Origin: Lacticaseibacillus rhamnosus
Lineage (GTDB): Bacteria > Bacillota > Bacilli > Lactobacillales > Lactobacillaceae
Assembly (NCBI RefSeq): GCF_900636965.1
Contig: NZ_LR134331.1
Coordinates: forward strand, 2,108,001 to 2,172,000
Reading direction: 5' to 3'
Length of the DNA: 64,000 bases
In this document: piece by piece, positions 34,659 to 44,586 of the stretch
Layout: each line of letters opens with the position of its first letter
How positions within the stretch are numbered: position 1 is the stretch's first letter
Position numbers and translations under genes: made by a program
The notes under the pieces: generated by a model
Told to the model about the DNA's origin: nothing
Seen by the model: the letters and a program-made list of their open reading frames with translations, nothing else
Databases searched by the model: none

Positions 34659-37600
34659 CTAAAACTGTTTCTTGTATTGATCAGCAAATTCTGCAAAGGC
34701 TTGACGGAATTTGTTTCTAAATTTTATCGGCGACAATTGACGCACTTTTTCATCTTTTGCATCAGTCTTATACGTTGCTTGACCCTCTTTGAGAATCGAG
34801 TTCAAGGCTCCGGTGGCATTTAAATCATCTTCGCCGAGTGTATGTTCTTCCACAATTTGATTAATCAAGCGGTCTGACGGAATATCAGAAACACCCCACC
34901 ATTGCTTAAAGTCACGAATTATCAACCGCTTTGTCTGGTTAATATGGTTGGTAATCATGCTCTTCACATCATTAGCTTTGACTGGATATTGTTCCGCCTT
35001 GGTTTCCCCGTTGACCAAGGCATCTGCTAGGCTACGAATGTTTGTTGCATAGCGTTCATCATCCATCTGCTCGGTAGCCTGTTGAATTTGTGTTCGCGTG
35101 GCAGTACTACCTTCTTGATCATTGTCATGCACTTTATTTGCAAGTTCAGCCAGCAGTTCGGAAATATAATCATACGTAACGCGAATATCCTTCACGTGTT
35201 CCATTTGCAGCGTTAGATCACTGATATCAATATTTCGTTTTTCGGCAATATTAGCTTTCAAGTCACCAGCAATAACAGTTGTCAGTTGAATTTCTTGATC
35301 GGGTGTCAGTCCAATTTGACTTAAAAGTGTTTCAGGGTGATCAATGTCATATTTGTCATCCTGCTTAAGTTTTGCCATGGTGAGATTGTAATCATGCAGC
35401 AGATTATATAAATGCTCTTGGGCGCTTTCACTCGGCGGTGTCATTGTAAAGTTTCCAGTTAAACTGGCCGCCTCTTTGACAATCTTTTTCATTTCATCTT
35501 TGAGATCGTTGTAACTTTTTTCAATCACGCCAGATGTATCATCCGGGCCCACTGTGAGCTGCACGTTTGCAGAATCACGATTGGCATATACCTGAATAGC
35601 TTCCTTCATCAACTTTTCTGACTGATTTGGCCAGCGGTAGTTCACGATCCGGCCAAACGGTTTTGTCTGAAAATTCTGCACGCGGTTAGTCCGGGAATAA
35701 GCTTGGATCAGATTCGCCCCTTTGAGAGTACGATCGACATATAGACAATTTAGTTCTGGGGCGTTAAACCCAGTTAGAAGCTGATCAACGACAATGACCA
35801 AATCAAAGTAACGTTTATCATCTACCGTTTTATTTAAACGTGTCACAACAGCCTCTGAGTACCCTCTTACGTTTGTTAGATCAAAGTGCTCGCCAAAAGC
35901 AGCATTATAATCATTAATCGCTTCAAGTAAACCGTCATTAGTTCCTTGCTGGGTACTACTATTCGTTGTGTCCATGCTAAAAGTAATGCCAATTCGTAAT
36001 GGACGCTTTCGTTTAGCATTCTGTCGCTTGAACTCTTCGTAAAAACTCACAGCATTTTTAATTGATGATTGTTGACCGCCAACGTGGGTAGTAAATAGCG
36101 CGTTGTAAGCATAATTGTTAGAACGTTTCTGCCAATTATCTAGCACGTCTTTCACGACTAAGCGGATATGATCTTGGTTGCCATCGTAAACAGATGGTAG
36201 AACGGCATCATCCATATCATCTGCCGTCATGTTGTTAATTCTATTTTCAATTTTTTCTTTTGGCCACTCAGGATATCGCCAAGCAAAGTATTTCGGCAAA
36301 TACGATTCTCTCAGAGCTGAATCGGTCAATGTGGTTTCAAAGTCAACTTTAAATCCAAGAACATTGTGGTCTGCAATTGCATCTCGAATCGTATATGCAT
36401 GCAAGACTTCTCCAAAAATTTCGTAAGTTGTTGGGCCTTTTGTTGCATCAAAATTAGGCGTGCCCGTATAGCCGACCCACGCCGATTTAGGAAATGCGGC
36501 TTTAATGTGCTGAATCATTTCGCCGGCTGTTGACCGATGCGCCTCATCCACAATGAAAACAACATTTTTATCAAATTTAAAGTTATTTCGTGCTAATCCA
36601 TCCAATTTCTGAATAGAAGTCACAATGATGCCAGACCGTTTTGTCTTCAATTTTTGCTTCAAAACGGTCTTATTGGCCGTATCTGCTACGACCCCATTTT
36701 TGCCATCGGGATCGCTATCAGGATCATAGGCACGATATTCGTCGACAGTCTGGTTGGTCAATGCAATTCGATCAACCAAAAAGACAACCTTGTCAACATT
36801 TGGTAGACGTGAAGCGAGCCACGCCGCCTTAAATGAACTTATTGTCTTTCCCGATCCAGTGGTATGCCAAATATAGCCGACTTCCTTAGGATCAAGTCCG
36901 AATTGTTGCCGTCTGATTTTGTTAATAACGCGAATGGTGGCATAGACCTGATATGGACGCATAACCTTGATCATTTTCCGATTTTTAGTGCCATCGAGGA
37001 TAATATAATTAGTCGCCATCTGGTGTGCCATCGGAATAGACAACATAAGATTGGAAAACTCGCGCCAATCACGAATTGGCCTATTATCAGACTCTCTCTG
37101 CCAACGAAAGGCAAAATCAAGGTTAAACATATCATCTGTTGTGTTGGCCATGTACCGAATATCATGCGGCGTCATGGAGACCAATATCTGGAGCGTACTA
37201 AAGATATCCGTGTACTGTCGTTCATGGATATACTGATGCATTTGATTTAAGGCTTCTTTGGGGTCATGACTGTCAGCCTTTTCTTCAATCTGAATAATCG
37301 GTAAACCGTTAATCAAAAGGGTAACGTCAAACCGGCGAGCTGGTCGACCTGCTTGAACAGGTGGGCGCCGAATCTGATTAACAATTTGATAAACCGTATT
37401 ACCAGCGCCAACTTCAGCTTGATCAAAGACGGTTAAGAAAACGTGTTTACCATCATCGCGATCAACTTCAATCTGCGAAGTCCCGTTTAGACCGTATAGA
37501 AATTGTCCTGCTTCATACGGAGAGCGTAAGTTTCTAATTTTAGCCTGGACCTGATTAAATTCTGCAACCGACAGCGGCTTTTGTAACTGGTCAGCGTTAT

Positions 37601-37748
37601 TCCGCTCAAGAATTACTTTGAAATTCTGCCACAGATCTTCTCCATCTTTTATATCTGGTAAATACTGCCACTGCTTAGTTCCGCCAATATGCTGCAAATG
37701 ATCAATGAGCTTACTTTCAAACGCAAGCTCGTTTCTTTCTATCCCCAT
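34659..37748 (-). CDS. hsdR: Type I restriction endonuclease/translocase HsdR
   Basis: Motor and nuclease subunit of the type I complex. The 1029-residue product has an N-terminal nuclease domain (ALLxx...IQIEEKADSHDPKEAL, the D/E-x-K pattern near residues 150-165), Walker A in TTGSGKTISS, the helicase box VDEAHRS, WVGYTGTP and the SF2 motif VDQLLTGFNAP with AYSRTNR. A helical C-terminal region follows. The start was set to the ATG at 37748, because GGAGG lies 5 bases upstream; the frame is open to a GTG at 37760. It is the first gene of hsdRMS. No frameshift is seen. Confidence 0.95.
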   Translation of the reverse strand: MGIERNELAFESKLIDHLQHIGGTKQWQYLPDIKDGEDLWQNFKVILERNNADQLQKPLSVAEFNQVQAKIRNLRSPYEAGQFLYGLNGTSQIEVDRDDGKHVFLTVFDQAEVGAGNTVYQIVNQIRRPPVQAGRPARRFDVTLLINGLPIIQIEEKADSHDPKEALNQMHQYIHERQYTDIFSTLQILVSMTPHDIRYMANTTDDMFNLDFAFRWQRESDNRPIRDWREFSNLMLSIPMAHQMATNYIILDGTKNRKMIKVMRPYQVYATIRVINKIRRQQFGLDPKEVGYIWHTTGSGKTISSFKAAWLASRLPNVDKVVFLVDRIALTNQTVDEYRAYDPDSDPDGKNGVVADTANKTVLKQKLKTKRSGIIVTSIQKLDGLARNNFKFDKNVVFIVDEAHRSTAGEMIQHIKAAFPKSAWVGYTGTPNFDATKGPTTYEIFGEVLHAYTIRDAIADHNVLGFKVDFETTLTDSALRESYLPKYFAWRYPEWPKEKIENRINNMTADDMDDAVLPSVYDGNQDHIRLVVKDVLDNWQKRSNNYAYNALFTTHVGGQQSSIKNAVSFYEEFKRQNAKRKRPLRIGITFSMDTTNSSTQQGTNDGLLEAINDYNAAFGEHFDLTNVRGYSEAVVTRLNKTVDDKRYFDLVIVVDQLLTGFNAPELNCLYVDRTLKGANLIQAYSRTNRVQNFQTKPFGRIVNYRWPNQSEKLMKEAIQVYANRDSANVQLTVGPDDTSGVIEKSYNDLKDEMKKIVKEAASLTGNFTMTPPSESAQEHLYNLLHDYNLTMAKLKQDDKYDIDHPETLLSQIGLTPDQEIQLTTVIAGDLKANIAEKRNIDISDLTLQMEHVKDIRVTYDYISELLAELANKVHDNDQEGSTATRTQIQQATEQMDDERYATNIRSLADALVNGETKAEQYPVKANDVKSMITNHINQTKRLIIRDFKQWWGVSDIPSDRLINQIVEEHTLGEDDLNATGALNSILKEGQATYKTDAKDEKVRQLSPIKFRNKFRQAFAEFADQYKKQF

Positions 37749-38104
37749 GTCTTCCTCCACAGCTGCATACTTTATTAACAGTACACAACTAGCAAACCTT
37801 TATCGCTTCATTCCAGCGTTAATATTATCTTCATCTATTATCTGTCATAATGTCGCTTTCGTGCAACAATCAAAACGATTTCAGCATAATCTTCGTTGAC
37901 GTCACCTAGCACAACAAGTAATTTAACTAACAGCTCAAACAGAAAAAAGATGGTCGAGTCAACTAAACGCTGACTGGCCATCCTTCAAAAAAATCACATA
38001 CCCTGTCATCCCGCCGACATCTCCCCATCACACCCCACCCCAAAATGTGCTACAGTAAGTTTCTGAACAAAACACATCAAACAAGTTGGAGCGTGTAGAA
38101 GAAA
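37749..38104. other. Divergent intergenic region at the edge of the restriction locus
   Basis: No gene is supported. The part next to hsdR is AT-rich and should hold its promoter. A minus-strand terminator lies at 37943-37983, with no minus-strand gene ahead of it. Confidence 0.45.
37943..37983 (-). terminator. Orphan rho-independent terminator
   Basis: On the minus strand GGATGGCCAGTCA pairs imperfectly with TGACTCGACCATC and is followed by TTTTTT. The next gene upstream on that strand is far away (42386 ends at 39654), so no close gene uses it. It may be left from a gene displaced by the restriction locus, or it may block antisense entry into hsdR. Confidence 0.6.
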
Positions 38105-39289
38105 TTGACTAAAGAAGCACATCAAGTCGTCATTCCGGATGCCATTATGGAAGATCTTGATATTAAAGATGGCGAGCAGGTTGAGGTGACGTTGAAGGAT
38201 AAAGAGGCAGTGATTCGGCCGAAGCGGACGGATACGGGGACGCAGACGATTTCGTTGCGATTTTTCCTGATTCCAACGGTTTTGGCGGGGCTGTTTTTTC
38301 TGGCTTACTTTATTTATTTTCAGATTTTGCAGGTGCCGATGACGGGGAAGAATTCGATTGCGCAGATGGTGATTGTGCTGGGTGAATTAAGTGGCATGGG
38401 GACGTTTGCGGTAACGTATGTTCAGAATCATCGGCGGATTCATGGCCGTGATCATCGGCGGCGGTATTGGCGGATTTTTCCGACGCTGTTGCTGGCGTTT
38501 GCGATTATTCTAGCGTTTGTGGCGTCGGTGTTCTTTTGGGCGATTGGCTACATGTTTGAAGGTGTCAGTTTTGATATTTATACGGCGACGGGGTTGTTTT
38601 TGCTGTTTATCAGTATTGTGAACTACCTAATGATTTATTCGGCATTGTCGATTTCGACGTCTTTCATTACGACTTTGTTTTTGTCGACATTCGTTGGTGG
38701 CGTTGTCGGGGCGATTGTGACGAACAGTTCGCGGCAGTGGTGGCAGCATAATGTCAGCTTCTTGGGCACGAGCAAGGCGCTGAATGCGTGGCAGTTTAAC
38801 TTGACGATTGCGGTGTCGGCGTTGCTGTGGATTGCGCTGGTGGACTATTTGTTTGTGCCGTTGATGGCGCATCGGAAAACGGATTGGCGACTGATTACGA
38901 TGCGGATTATGTTAACCGTGGCGGCCGTAGCGTTACTGGGCGTTGGGCTGTTTCCGAATAACCGCGGCATCTGGCATGTCCTTCACACTCAAAGCGCGTG
39001 GTTTCTGAATTATTTCCTCATCGGGATGATTATCGCCGTGCGTTGGCTGCTGCCGGGGGTCTCACGCGAATTTCTCAGCACCAGTTACATCATCGGCGGC
39101 ATCATCATTTTCGCCGCGATCTTGTTCCAATTTGTCCACTACCTTTCGCTGACGGCGTTTGAGATGATTGCCTTTGCCCTCGCCATGTCGTGGATCATGT
39201 TGCTACTACAGAACATTCATCGCCTGTATCAAAAAGATGAGTCTACCTTCGTTGTGACGGTGACCACGAAGAAGGAAAAAGCAGAATAA
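38105..39289 (+). CDS. AbrB-like domain fused to a polytopic membrane protein
   Basis: The 394-residue product starts at a TTG; an in-frame stop eight bases upstream rules out a longer form. Residues 1-42 (VVIPDAIMEDLDIKDGEQVEVTLKDKEAVIRPKR) match the swapped-hairpin AbrB/SpoVT fold of DNA-binding transition regulators and antitoxins. From residue 50 on there are about ten hydrophobic helices and a short charged C-terminal tail. No transport signature was recognised. The fusion would put a DNA-binding-type or dimerising domain at the membrane surface. The GGAG box is 15 bases from the TTG, so translation may be modest. The function is not known. Confidence 0.75.
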   Translation: MTKEAHQVVIPDAIMEDLDIKDGEQVEVTLKDKEAVIRPKRTDTGTQTISLRFFLIPTVLAGLFFLAYFIYFQILQVPMTGKNSIAQMVIVLGELSGMGTFAVTYVQNHRRIHGRDHRRRYWRIFPTLLLAFAIILAFVASVFFWAIGYMFEGVSFDIYTATGLFLLFISIVNYLMIYSALSISTSFITTLFLSTFVGGVVGAIVTNSSRQWWQHNVSFLGTSKALNAWQFNLTIAVSALLWIALVDYLFVPLMAHRKTDWRLITMRIMLTVAAVALLGVGLFPNNRGIWHVLHTQSAWFLNYFLIGMIIAVRWLLPGVSREFLSTSYIIGGIIIFAAILFQFVHYLSLTAFEMIAFALAMSWIMLLLQNIHRLYQKDESTFVVTVTTKKEKAE

Positions 39290-39304
39290 TCAGCGACTGA
39301 ATCG

Positions 39305-39341
39305 AAAAGTGGCGTACTCACAAAGGGGCGTCACTTTTTTT
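39305..39341 (+). terminator. Terminator after the AbrB-membrane gene
   Basis: AAAGTGgCG pairs with CGtCACTTT across a 14-base loop and runs into TTTTTTT. Confidence 0.75.
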
Positions 39342-39653
39342 GCCTAAAAATCTGAACGCTATGTGTTGCTTGTCCCCTTAAATCTGAACATCATCAGCGT
39401 GTAGGGCTCATCGCTGCTGCACGCGTGGTTTCCCTTCGATCGATCGCCAGCCCTTTCATGAACCTAACTTCACACCAATCAATATCAAAGTATAGCGCTC
39501 TTGCTGCCATGCCCGCGCCTACTGCCTGTCTATTTTTGAACACTGCGCCCTTCAATATCTTTTTCCACACGCAAACAGACAATGCTACTGGCTGATCACC
39601 AGCAACATTGCCTGTTTCAATTGAACAATCTTTACTTTTGCCACCCGCACGAA
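39342..39653. other. Intergenic region between convergent genes
   Basis: No gene is supported; a frame on the minus strand at 39394-39582 lacks a ribosome binding site. An imperfect inverted repeat at about 39570-39602 (CAATGCTACTGG / CCAGCAACATTG) could end YhgE transcription read from elsewhere, but it lacks a T run. Confidence 0.35.
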
Positions 39654-42386
39654 CTACTCGATGATTTTCGACTCGCGCGTCTTCTCATTCATCCGCTCAA
39701 TCCACGGGTGAATTGGCGCTTTCAGAAAGAGTCCTAGCAGGAAGAAGATGATGCCGAATGCGAGGAGTGCCGCGACATCGACCCAGAGATTTGGCCAGTA
39801 GATGCCGCCGACTGTTTCACGCAGGAGGTTGACGGCGTAGGTAAATGGCAGCCATGGGTTGATCATCTGGAAGAACTTGCCGGATAAGACGACAGGGAAG
39901 TTCCCGCCTGCACCGGAGATGGAAAGGACTAAGATGATGATGCCGATGCCTTTGCCGATATTGCCGAATAGCGAGATTAAAGCGTAGAGAATGGAGACGA
40001 AGACCAGACTGAGCATCATGGCAAATAGCAGGTAAAGCGGCTTGTTGACGACGTACGTGCCGATCAAGAATAAGTTGCCGAGTGCAGCGATGAGACCTTG
40101 CAGCATCCCCAGGACGGCAAACGTCAGCCAACGCGCCGTGTACATTTGTTTGACGGTGGCGTCGCTGAGCGTTGGCGGCAGTCGATACTCGGTAATCAGG
40201 ATTGCGCCCAGCAGCAGTGCCCCGACCCAGATACAGAGTGCCAGGTAAAATGGCGCACTTTGCGAACCGTATGTCGGAATGTGATAGAAGCTTTGTTGTT
40301 TGAGTTCAACCGGTTTGGCTAAGAAGCCAGCCTCTTTGGTGGCGTCGCGGCGTAACAGTTTGATTAACTGGGATAAATCGACGGACTTTTCGCCTTTTTT
40401 AATGGCCGCGGCGCCTTTTTGAATTGCTTCTTTTAGCGTCGGCCAGTCGTCTTTCACGAATTTCTGGGCGTCATCCAAACCGCTTTGGAGTTGCGGCATT
40501 TTTTCGTTCGCCAAGGCCAAGGTGTTGGTGAGGTCGGATTCGACGCCAGGGAGATCTTGATTGATGAAGTCGGTGGCTTTTGTCAGCTTGGTTTTGAGGC
40601 TGGGGAAATCATTTTGGTACAAGTCCGCGACGGTTGTGATGCCGCTGGTGATGAGATCCATGTGACCGTTAAGCAGCGTGTTGGCATCGGTAAGTTCCTG
40701 TTTGAGTGCCGGCAGCTGCTTTTTCGCTTTGACCAAAAAGTTGTGAGCCTGCGTCAACAGATCCTTCGTGCCGCTGAGCAGTGACGGTATGGATGGCAGG
40801 ATCTGCTGGTTAATCGTATCCAGCGTGGTGTTGGCATCGTTGAGAGCCGCCTTAAAATCATTCAAAACCTGCTTGACGCTGGTGCCGAGATCGAGGGCTT
40901 TGAGCGTATTGGCCGCGTCGGCGAATTGATTGGCGGTGTTTGCTAAAACGCCGAGCCGCTGCTGCAATTCACTCGTACTTAGGTTAGGTACATCCTTAGC
41001 CAAAGCTTCGGCGTCGCGTTGAACCGCAGTGGCTGTCGCGGCAACTTCTTTGAGCTTAGCAATGGCCCCGTCAAGCACATGATCATCCTTGCCGGTTAAC
41101 TGATTAAGAGTTGTCTGCACCCGGGTCAACGTGTCTGCCAAGCTGGTGGCATTGGCGGCAACCTTACCTTGACGATTGGCCAATGCTGTCAGCCGTTGCG
41201 CCATCGCTTGCTTCAGTGCCGCGGTGTCTTTGCTGCTGTCTAATTGTTGCAGTTGTTGTTGCAACGTTGTTAAGTCAGCGCTCAAGCTGGTGTTGGCAGC
41301 CGCAATCAGTGTTAAGCCGGCGTCGGTTGCATTTTGCACCACACCCAAGGCCGTATTGATTTTGGGAATCACGTCATCTTTGGTCGTTGCCACCGCCGCT
41401 TGGGCATTTTTGCCAAAATCAGTTAAAGCCGGCAGCGTGCCATCGACTTGGTTAACCACCGTGATGCCTTGATCCGTTACCTGAACCGCTTTGGTGACAC
41501 CGGATTCGAGCTGATCGAAATTGGTGACCACCGTATTCAGCTGGGCCCCTGCCTGCCGAACTTCGGGTAGCTTGCCCTTAACATTCGTGGCGAGCTCACC
41601 GGCATCTTGGACCATGGGCAGATAGCCATTTGCCCCCGTCAGCTTTTGAGCCATTTGATTGATCTCGGGCAGATACCCTGCCATTTCGTTAGCGGTTTGC
41701 AGTTTAGCGCGAATCGCTGGCATTTTAGCCTGTAACTGGTCGACTTCCGCCAAATACTTTTCGATCGTTGGCAGCTGATCGTTTGTATTGGTAACCAAGC
41801 TGGTGAAGCGGCGAATCATCGGCAGGTTTTGATCTAGCTTGATGCCCGCTTTATTGAAGGCTTTCACCAATGTCTTGGCTGCCGTTGAGATAAATTCATC
41901 CGAAATTTTGTTTTGCAGCGTGGTCGCGCCGGTGCTGGTGATTTTAGGCGCCACCGCGTTGATTTTTTCGTTGACGTAATAATCGAGTTTCGGTTTGTGA
42001 ATTTTGCCATCAACGAAGCTCAGCAAGTCTTTTGAAAAATGCTTTGGCACCACCACCCCGGCGTAGTACTTACCGCTTCTAACGCCTTTTTGGACGGCTT
42101 GTTTGGAGTCGACAAAGCGCCAGCCGAGTTGTTTATTATCTTTCAGTTGATCCGTCAGCTCATCGCCGACTGCCACTTTCTGGTTGCGAAAAGTGGCGGG
42201 TTGATCCGCCGAATACACGGCTACTTTTAAATCCTGCGTGTTGCTGTAAGGATCCCACAGCGCCCAGACATTGAACCAGCAGTAAAGGCTGGGAATGACG
42301 ACCAGCGCTGCGATGAGTAAGAAGGCTAAAGGACTTTTGAAAATTCGTTTCCAGTCCAGCGCCACTAATTTGCCAATGTTACGCAT
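39654..42386 (-). CDS. YhgE/Pip family membrane protein
   Basis: The 910-residue product has the family layout. One N-terminal helix (about 18-38) is followed by the PSLYCWFNVWALWDPYSNT signature. A very long extracellular part (about 50-690) carries many heptad-like leucine/alanine repeats, expected to form coiled coils. The C-terminal block has about six helices (710-890), resembling ABC-2 type permeases. Relatives include the phage infection protein Pip of Lactococcus and the EsaA-like component of type VII secretion. No other secretion genes are present here, so it is best called YhgE/Pip-like. It is a single gene. Confidence 0.88.
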   Translation of the reverse strand: MRNIGKLVALDWKRIFKSPLAFLLIAALVVIPSLYCWFNVWALWDPYSNTQDLKVAVYSADQPATFRNQKVAVGDELTDQLKDNKQLGWRFVDSKQAVQKGVRSGKYYAGVVVPKHFSKDLLSFVDGKIHKPKLDYYVNEKINAVAPKITSTGATTLQNKISDEFISTAAKTLVKAFNKAGIKLDQNLPMIRRFTSLVTNTNDQLPTIEKYLAEVDQLQAKMPAIRAKLQTANEMAGYLPEINQMAQKLTGANGYLPMVQDAGELATNVKGKLPEVRQAGAQLNTVVTNFDQLESGVTKAVQVTDQGITVVNQVDGTLPALTDFGKNAQAAVATTKDDVIPKINTALGVVQNATDAGLTLIAAANTSLSADLTTLQQQLQQLDSSKDTAALKQAMAQRLTALANRQGKVAANATSLADTLTRVQTTLNQLTGKDDHVLDGAIAKLKEVAATATAVQRDAEALAKDVPNLSTSELQQRLGVLANTANQFADAANTLKALDLGTSVKQVLNDFKAALNDANTTLDTINQQILPSIPSLLSGTKDLLTQAHNFLVKAKKQLPALKQELTDANTLLNGHMDLITSGITTVADLYQNDFPSLKTKLTKATDFINQDLPGVESDLTNTLALANEKMPQLQSGLDDAQKFVKDDWPTLKEAIQKGAAAIKKGEKSVDLSQLIKLLRRDATKEAGFLAKPVELKQQSFYHIPTYGSQSAPFYLALCIWVGALLLGAILITEYRLPPTLSDATVKQMYTARWLTFAVLGMLQGLIAALGNLFLIGTYVVNKPLYLLFAMMLSLVFVSILYALISLFGNIGKGIGIIILVLSISGAGGNFPVVLSGKFFQMINPWLPFTYAVNLLRETVGGIYWPNLWVDVAALLAFGIIFFLLGLFLKAPIHPWIERMNEKTRESKIIE

Positions 42387-42550
42387 AACGTCCTCCGAGT
42401 CCTAGATTGAGATATTTTCTGATTATATCACAGGTGTTTGGTCACGCAATTGGACAAAAAGCAGAAAGTGTCGGGATGAAGCTTTGGATTTGTACGTCCT
42501 TCATCCTACACGCTTTCACGTTTTTTCGGCACTCCTAAACTAACGGGATC

Positions 42551-42608
42551 AAAAAAGCCTTAATCCCATCCCCAGTCACAATAACTAGGGCGATAGGATT
42601 AAGGCTTA
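42551..42608 (-). terminator. Terminator of the scrR-GH13-scrA operon
   Basis: On the minus strand AAGCCTTAATCCTATCGCCC pairs with the complementary arm ending GGGATTAAGGCTT, followed by TTTTTTG. It lies just after the scrA stop. Confidence 0.9.
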
Positions 42609-42620
42609 TTTCAGCATCTT

Positions 42621-44585
42621 TTACAAGGACGCCGGTGAAACCGATTCGACTTTAACGTCTTCACGCTGCACTGCCAACAGATCGGCGCCGGCTTCAACCG
42701 TGGTGTCGGCAACCGGTTCGATCCGGGCGTAGGCTTTGCTGTTGGTGATTAGCACCATCGTTGTCGGATCAAGGCCAGCCTTTTCAATGGCTGCGCGATC
42801 CATGGTTCCCAGCAAGTCGCCTTTTTTGACGTGTTGACCGGCCTTGACGGCAACCGTGAACGGCGCACCGTGTAAATTAACGGTATCAATCCCTAAGTGC
42901 ACCAGAATTTCCATACCGTCATCGCTGGTCAAGCCGTATGCATGACCCGTGTCGGCAACAACCGATAAGGTGCCGGATTGTGGCGCGTAGATTTTGTTGA
43001 CGCCGGCATTTTCTGGCTTAATCGCTAAGCCGTCGCCCATCATGCCGGAAGCAAATACCGGATCGCTTACCTTATTCAAAGCAAGCGTTTCGCCGCTGAC
43101 CGGTGCATAGACCTTGTTGTCACTCACGGTTGACGAAATCACCGCATTTGCCGTCTCCACATCACGATCGGGCGCCAAGACTTCTTTAGGAATGGCAAAA
43201 GCGTTGGTGGCAACAAACGCAACGACAATCGTCCCCAGTGAAACGATGGTGTACCACAGCAAGGCGTGGCCGTTGTAAATATACATTAGATATGACGGAA
43301 CCACGGCAAGCCCATAAGAGTTGGCGGAAACATTGAGAATGCTCAAGACCGCCGCGCCAAGTCCGGAAGTTAACACGGTGACAATCAATGGCCGAAAATT
43401 ATAGCGAATCAAAACCCCAAATAAAGTTGGCTCTGAAACCCCAAAGAGTTGTGAGGTGAATGCCCCCATTGAAGTTGCCTTAGCTTTACCGGAACGCGCG
43501 CGGAGGAAAATTGCCAACGCCACACCTAAGTTTGCAAAGCCATACATCGCTTCTAACGTAATCAACGGATTCAAGCCGGTGGACGCCAGCAGCGAAGTTT
43601 CGATGGCAATCATGGTTTGATGGATCCCGATGAGCACCATCAGCGGATAAGCTGCCCCGATCAGAAAGCCGCCAATGCCAAATGGTAAGTGAATCACCGC
43701 CTGCACGCCAACTAGCATTCCATTTTCAATCGCATGGACAAGCGGGCCGACGCCTAAAATCATAATGGCAAACGTGACTAGCATCGTTAGAAATGGCGTC
43801 AGGATTTGCTCCAAAACATTCGGCATGTGACGGCGGAAGAACAGCTCCAGTTTGGCGCCGATAAACCCAGCGACCAAAGCCGTTAATACTGAACCCTGAC
43901 TGCCAACCACTGGCAACCAGCCGAACAGCATGATTGCCTTGGCACTGCCGTCTGCAACTGAGTAGGCATTAGGCAAAATCGGCGAAACTAACATGAGGCC
44001 AATCACAATGCCGATAATCGGCGTCCCTTTAAAGTAGCGAAATGTCGACCACACAATCAACGCCGGCAAAAAGGCAAACACGGTGTCGGTCAGCACTGAA
44101 ATGACCGAGGTGAGACTGGCGGGAATGTCACTAGGCACAGCGCCAAAAAGCTTTAACACCTGAGCGTTGGTCGCCGCACTTTTCAATCCTAAGAACAGTC
44201 CGGTAGCCGCAATGACGGGGATGATCGGAATGAAAATGCCGGACAGCATGGCCATTAAGCGCTGCACCCAAGTCTTATGTTCGTCGCCTGCCGCTGCGGT
44301 GGTGTCCGCATCGTCCTTGCCATAAATCGCATTCACGGTCCCCAGCTTGGCAATTGCCGCGTACACATCATTGACAACGCCGGTACCAATAATCACCTGA
44401 TACTGACCGGAACCATAGAAAACACCTTTGACTTCTGGCAGCTGCTCCAACGCCTTATCGTCAATCGCCTTGCGATCCTTCACAACAAAACGCAGCCGGG
44501 TTTGGCAATGGGTCACGGAATCAACATTATTGACGCCAACCAACTTCAAAATTGCTTTTGCTTCTTGTTCATAATTTTTTGCCAT
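42621..44585 (-). CDS. scrA: Sucrose-type PTS transporter EIIBCA
   Basis: Imports and phosphorylates a disaccharide, most likely sucrose to sucrose-6-phosphate. The 654-residue single chain has IIB (about 1-90, phosphorylated Cys27 in THCQTRLRF), IIC (about 105-470, with GVSEPTLFGV and LIGIHQTMIAIE) and IIA (about 495-640, His in EILVHLGIDTVNL). The glucose-superfamily domain order B-C-A is as in ScrA. It starts one base after the end of the GH13 gene and is the last gene of the operon with scrR. A separately transcribed scrB follows upstream. IIBCA proteins of this class also carry trehalose or isomaltulose, so sucrose is inferred from scrB. Confidence 0.92.
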   Translation of the reverse strand: MAKNYEQEAKAILKLVGVNNVDSVTHCQTRLRFVVKDRKAIDDKALEQLPEVKGVFYGSGQYQVIIGTGVVNDVYAAIAKLGTVNAIYGKDDADTTAAAGDEHKTWVQRLMAMLSGIFIPIIPVIAATGLFLGLKSAATNAQVLKLFGAVPSDIPASLTSVISVLTDTVFAFLPALIVWSTFRYFKGTPIIGIVIGLMLVSPILPNAYSVADGSAKAIMLFGWLPVVGSQGSVLTALVAGFIGAKLELFFRRHMPNVLEQILTPFLTMLVTFAIMILGVGPLVHAIENGMLVGVQAVIHLPFGIGGFLIGAAYPLMVLIGIHQTMIAIETSLLASTGLNPLITLEAMYGFANLGVALAIFLRARSGKAKATSMGAFTSQLFGVSEPTLFGVLIRYNFRPLIVTVLTSGLGAAVLSILNVSANSYGLAVVPSYLMYIYNGHALLWYTIVSLGTIVVAFVATNAFAIPKEVLAPDRDVETANAVISSTVSDNKVYAPVSGETLALNKVSDPVFASGMMGDGLAIKPENAGVNKIYAPQSGTLSVVADTGHAYGLTSDDGMEILVHLGIDTVNLHGAPFTVAVKAGQHVKKGDLLGTMDRAAIEKAGLDPTTMVLITNSKAYARIEPVADTTVEAGADLLAVQREDVKVESVSPASL

Positions 44586-44586
44586 C

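Noticed and set aside
29410-37800. Integrative element or prophage carrying the restriction locus
   Set aside because: The only recombinase fits hsdS inversion. No attachment-site repeats, structural, replication or transfer genes were seen.
39394-39582. Minus-strand frame between the AbrB-membrane and YhgE genes
   Set aside because: TTG start without a ribosome binding site and no recognised pattern; probably chance.
39654-42386. EsaA component of a type VII secretion system
   Set aside because: The YhgE/Pip layout fits, but no other secretion genes are nearby.
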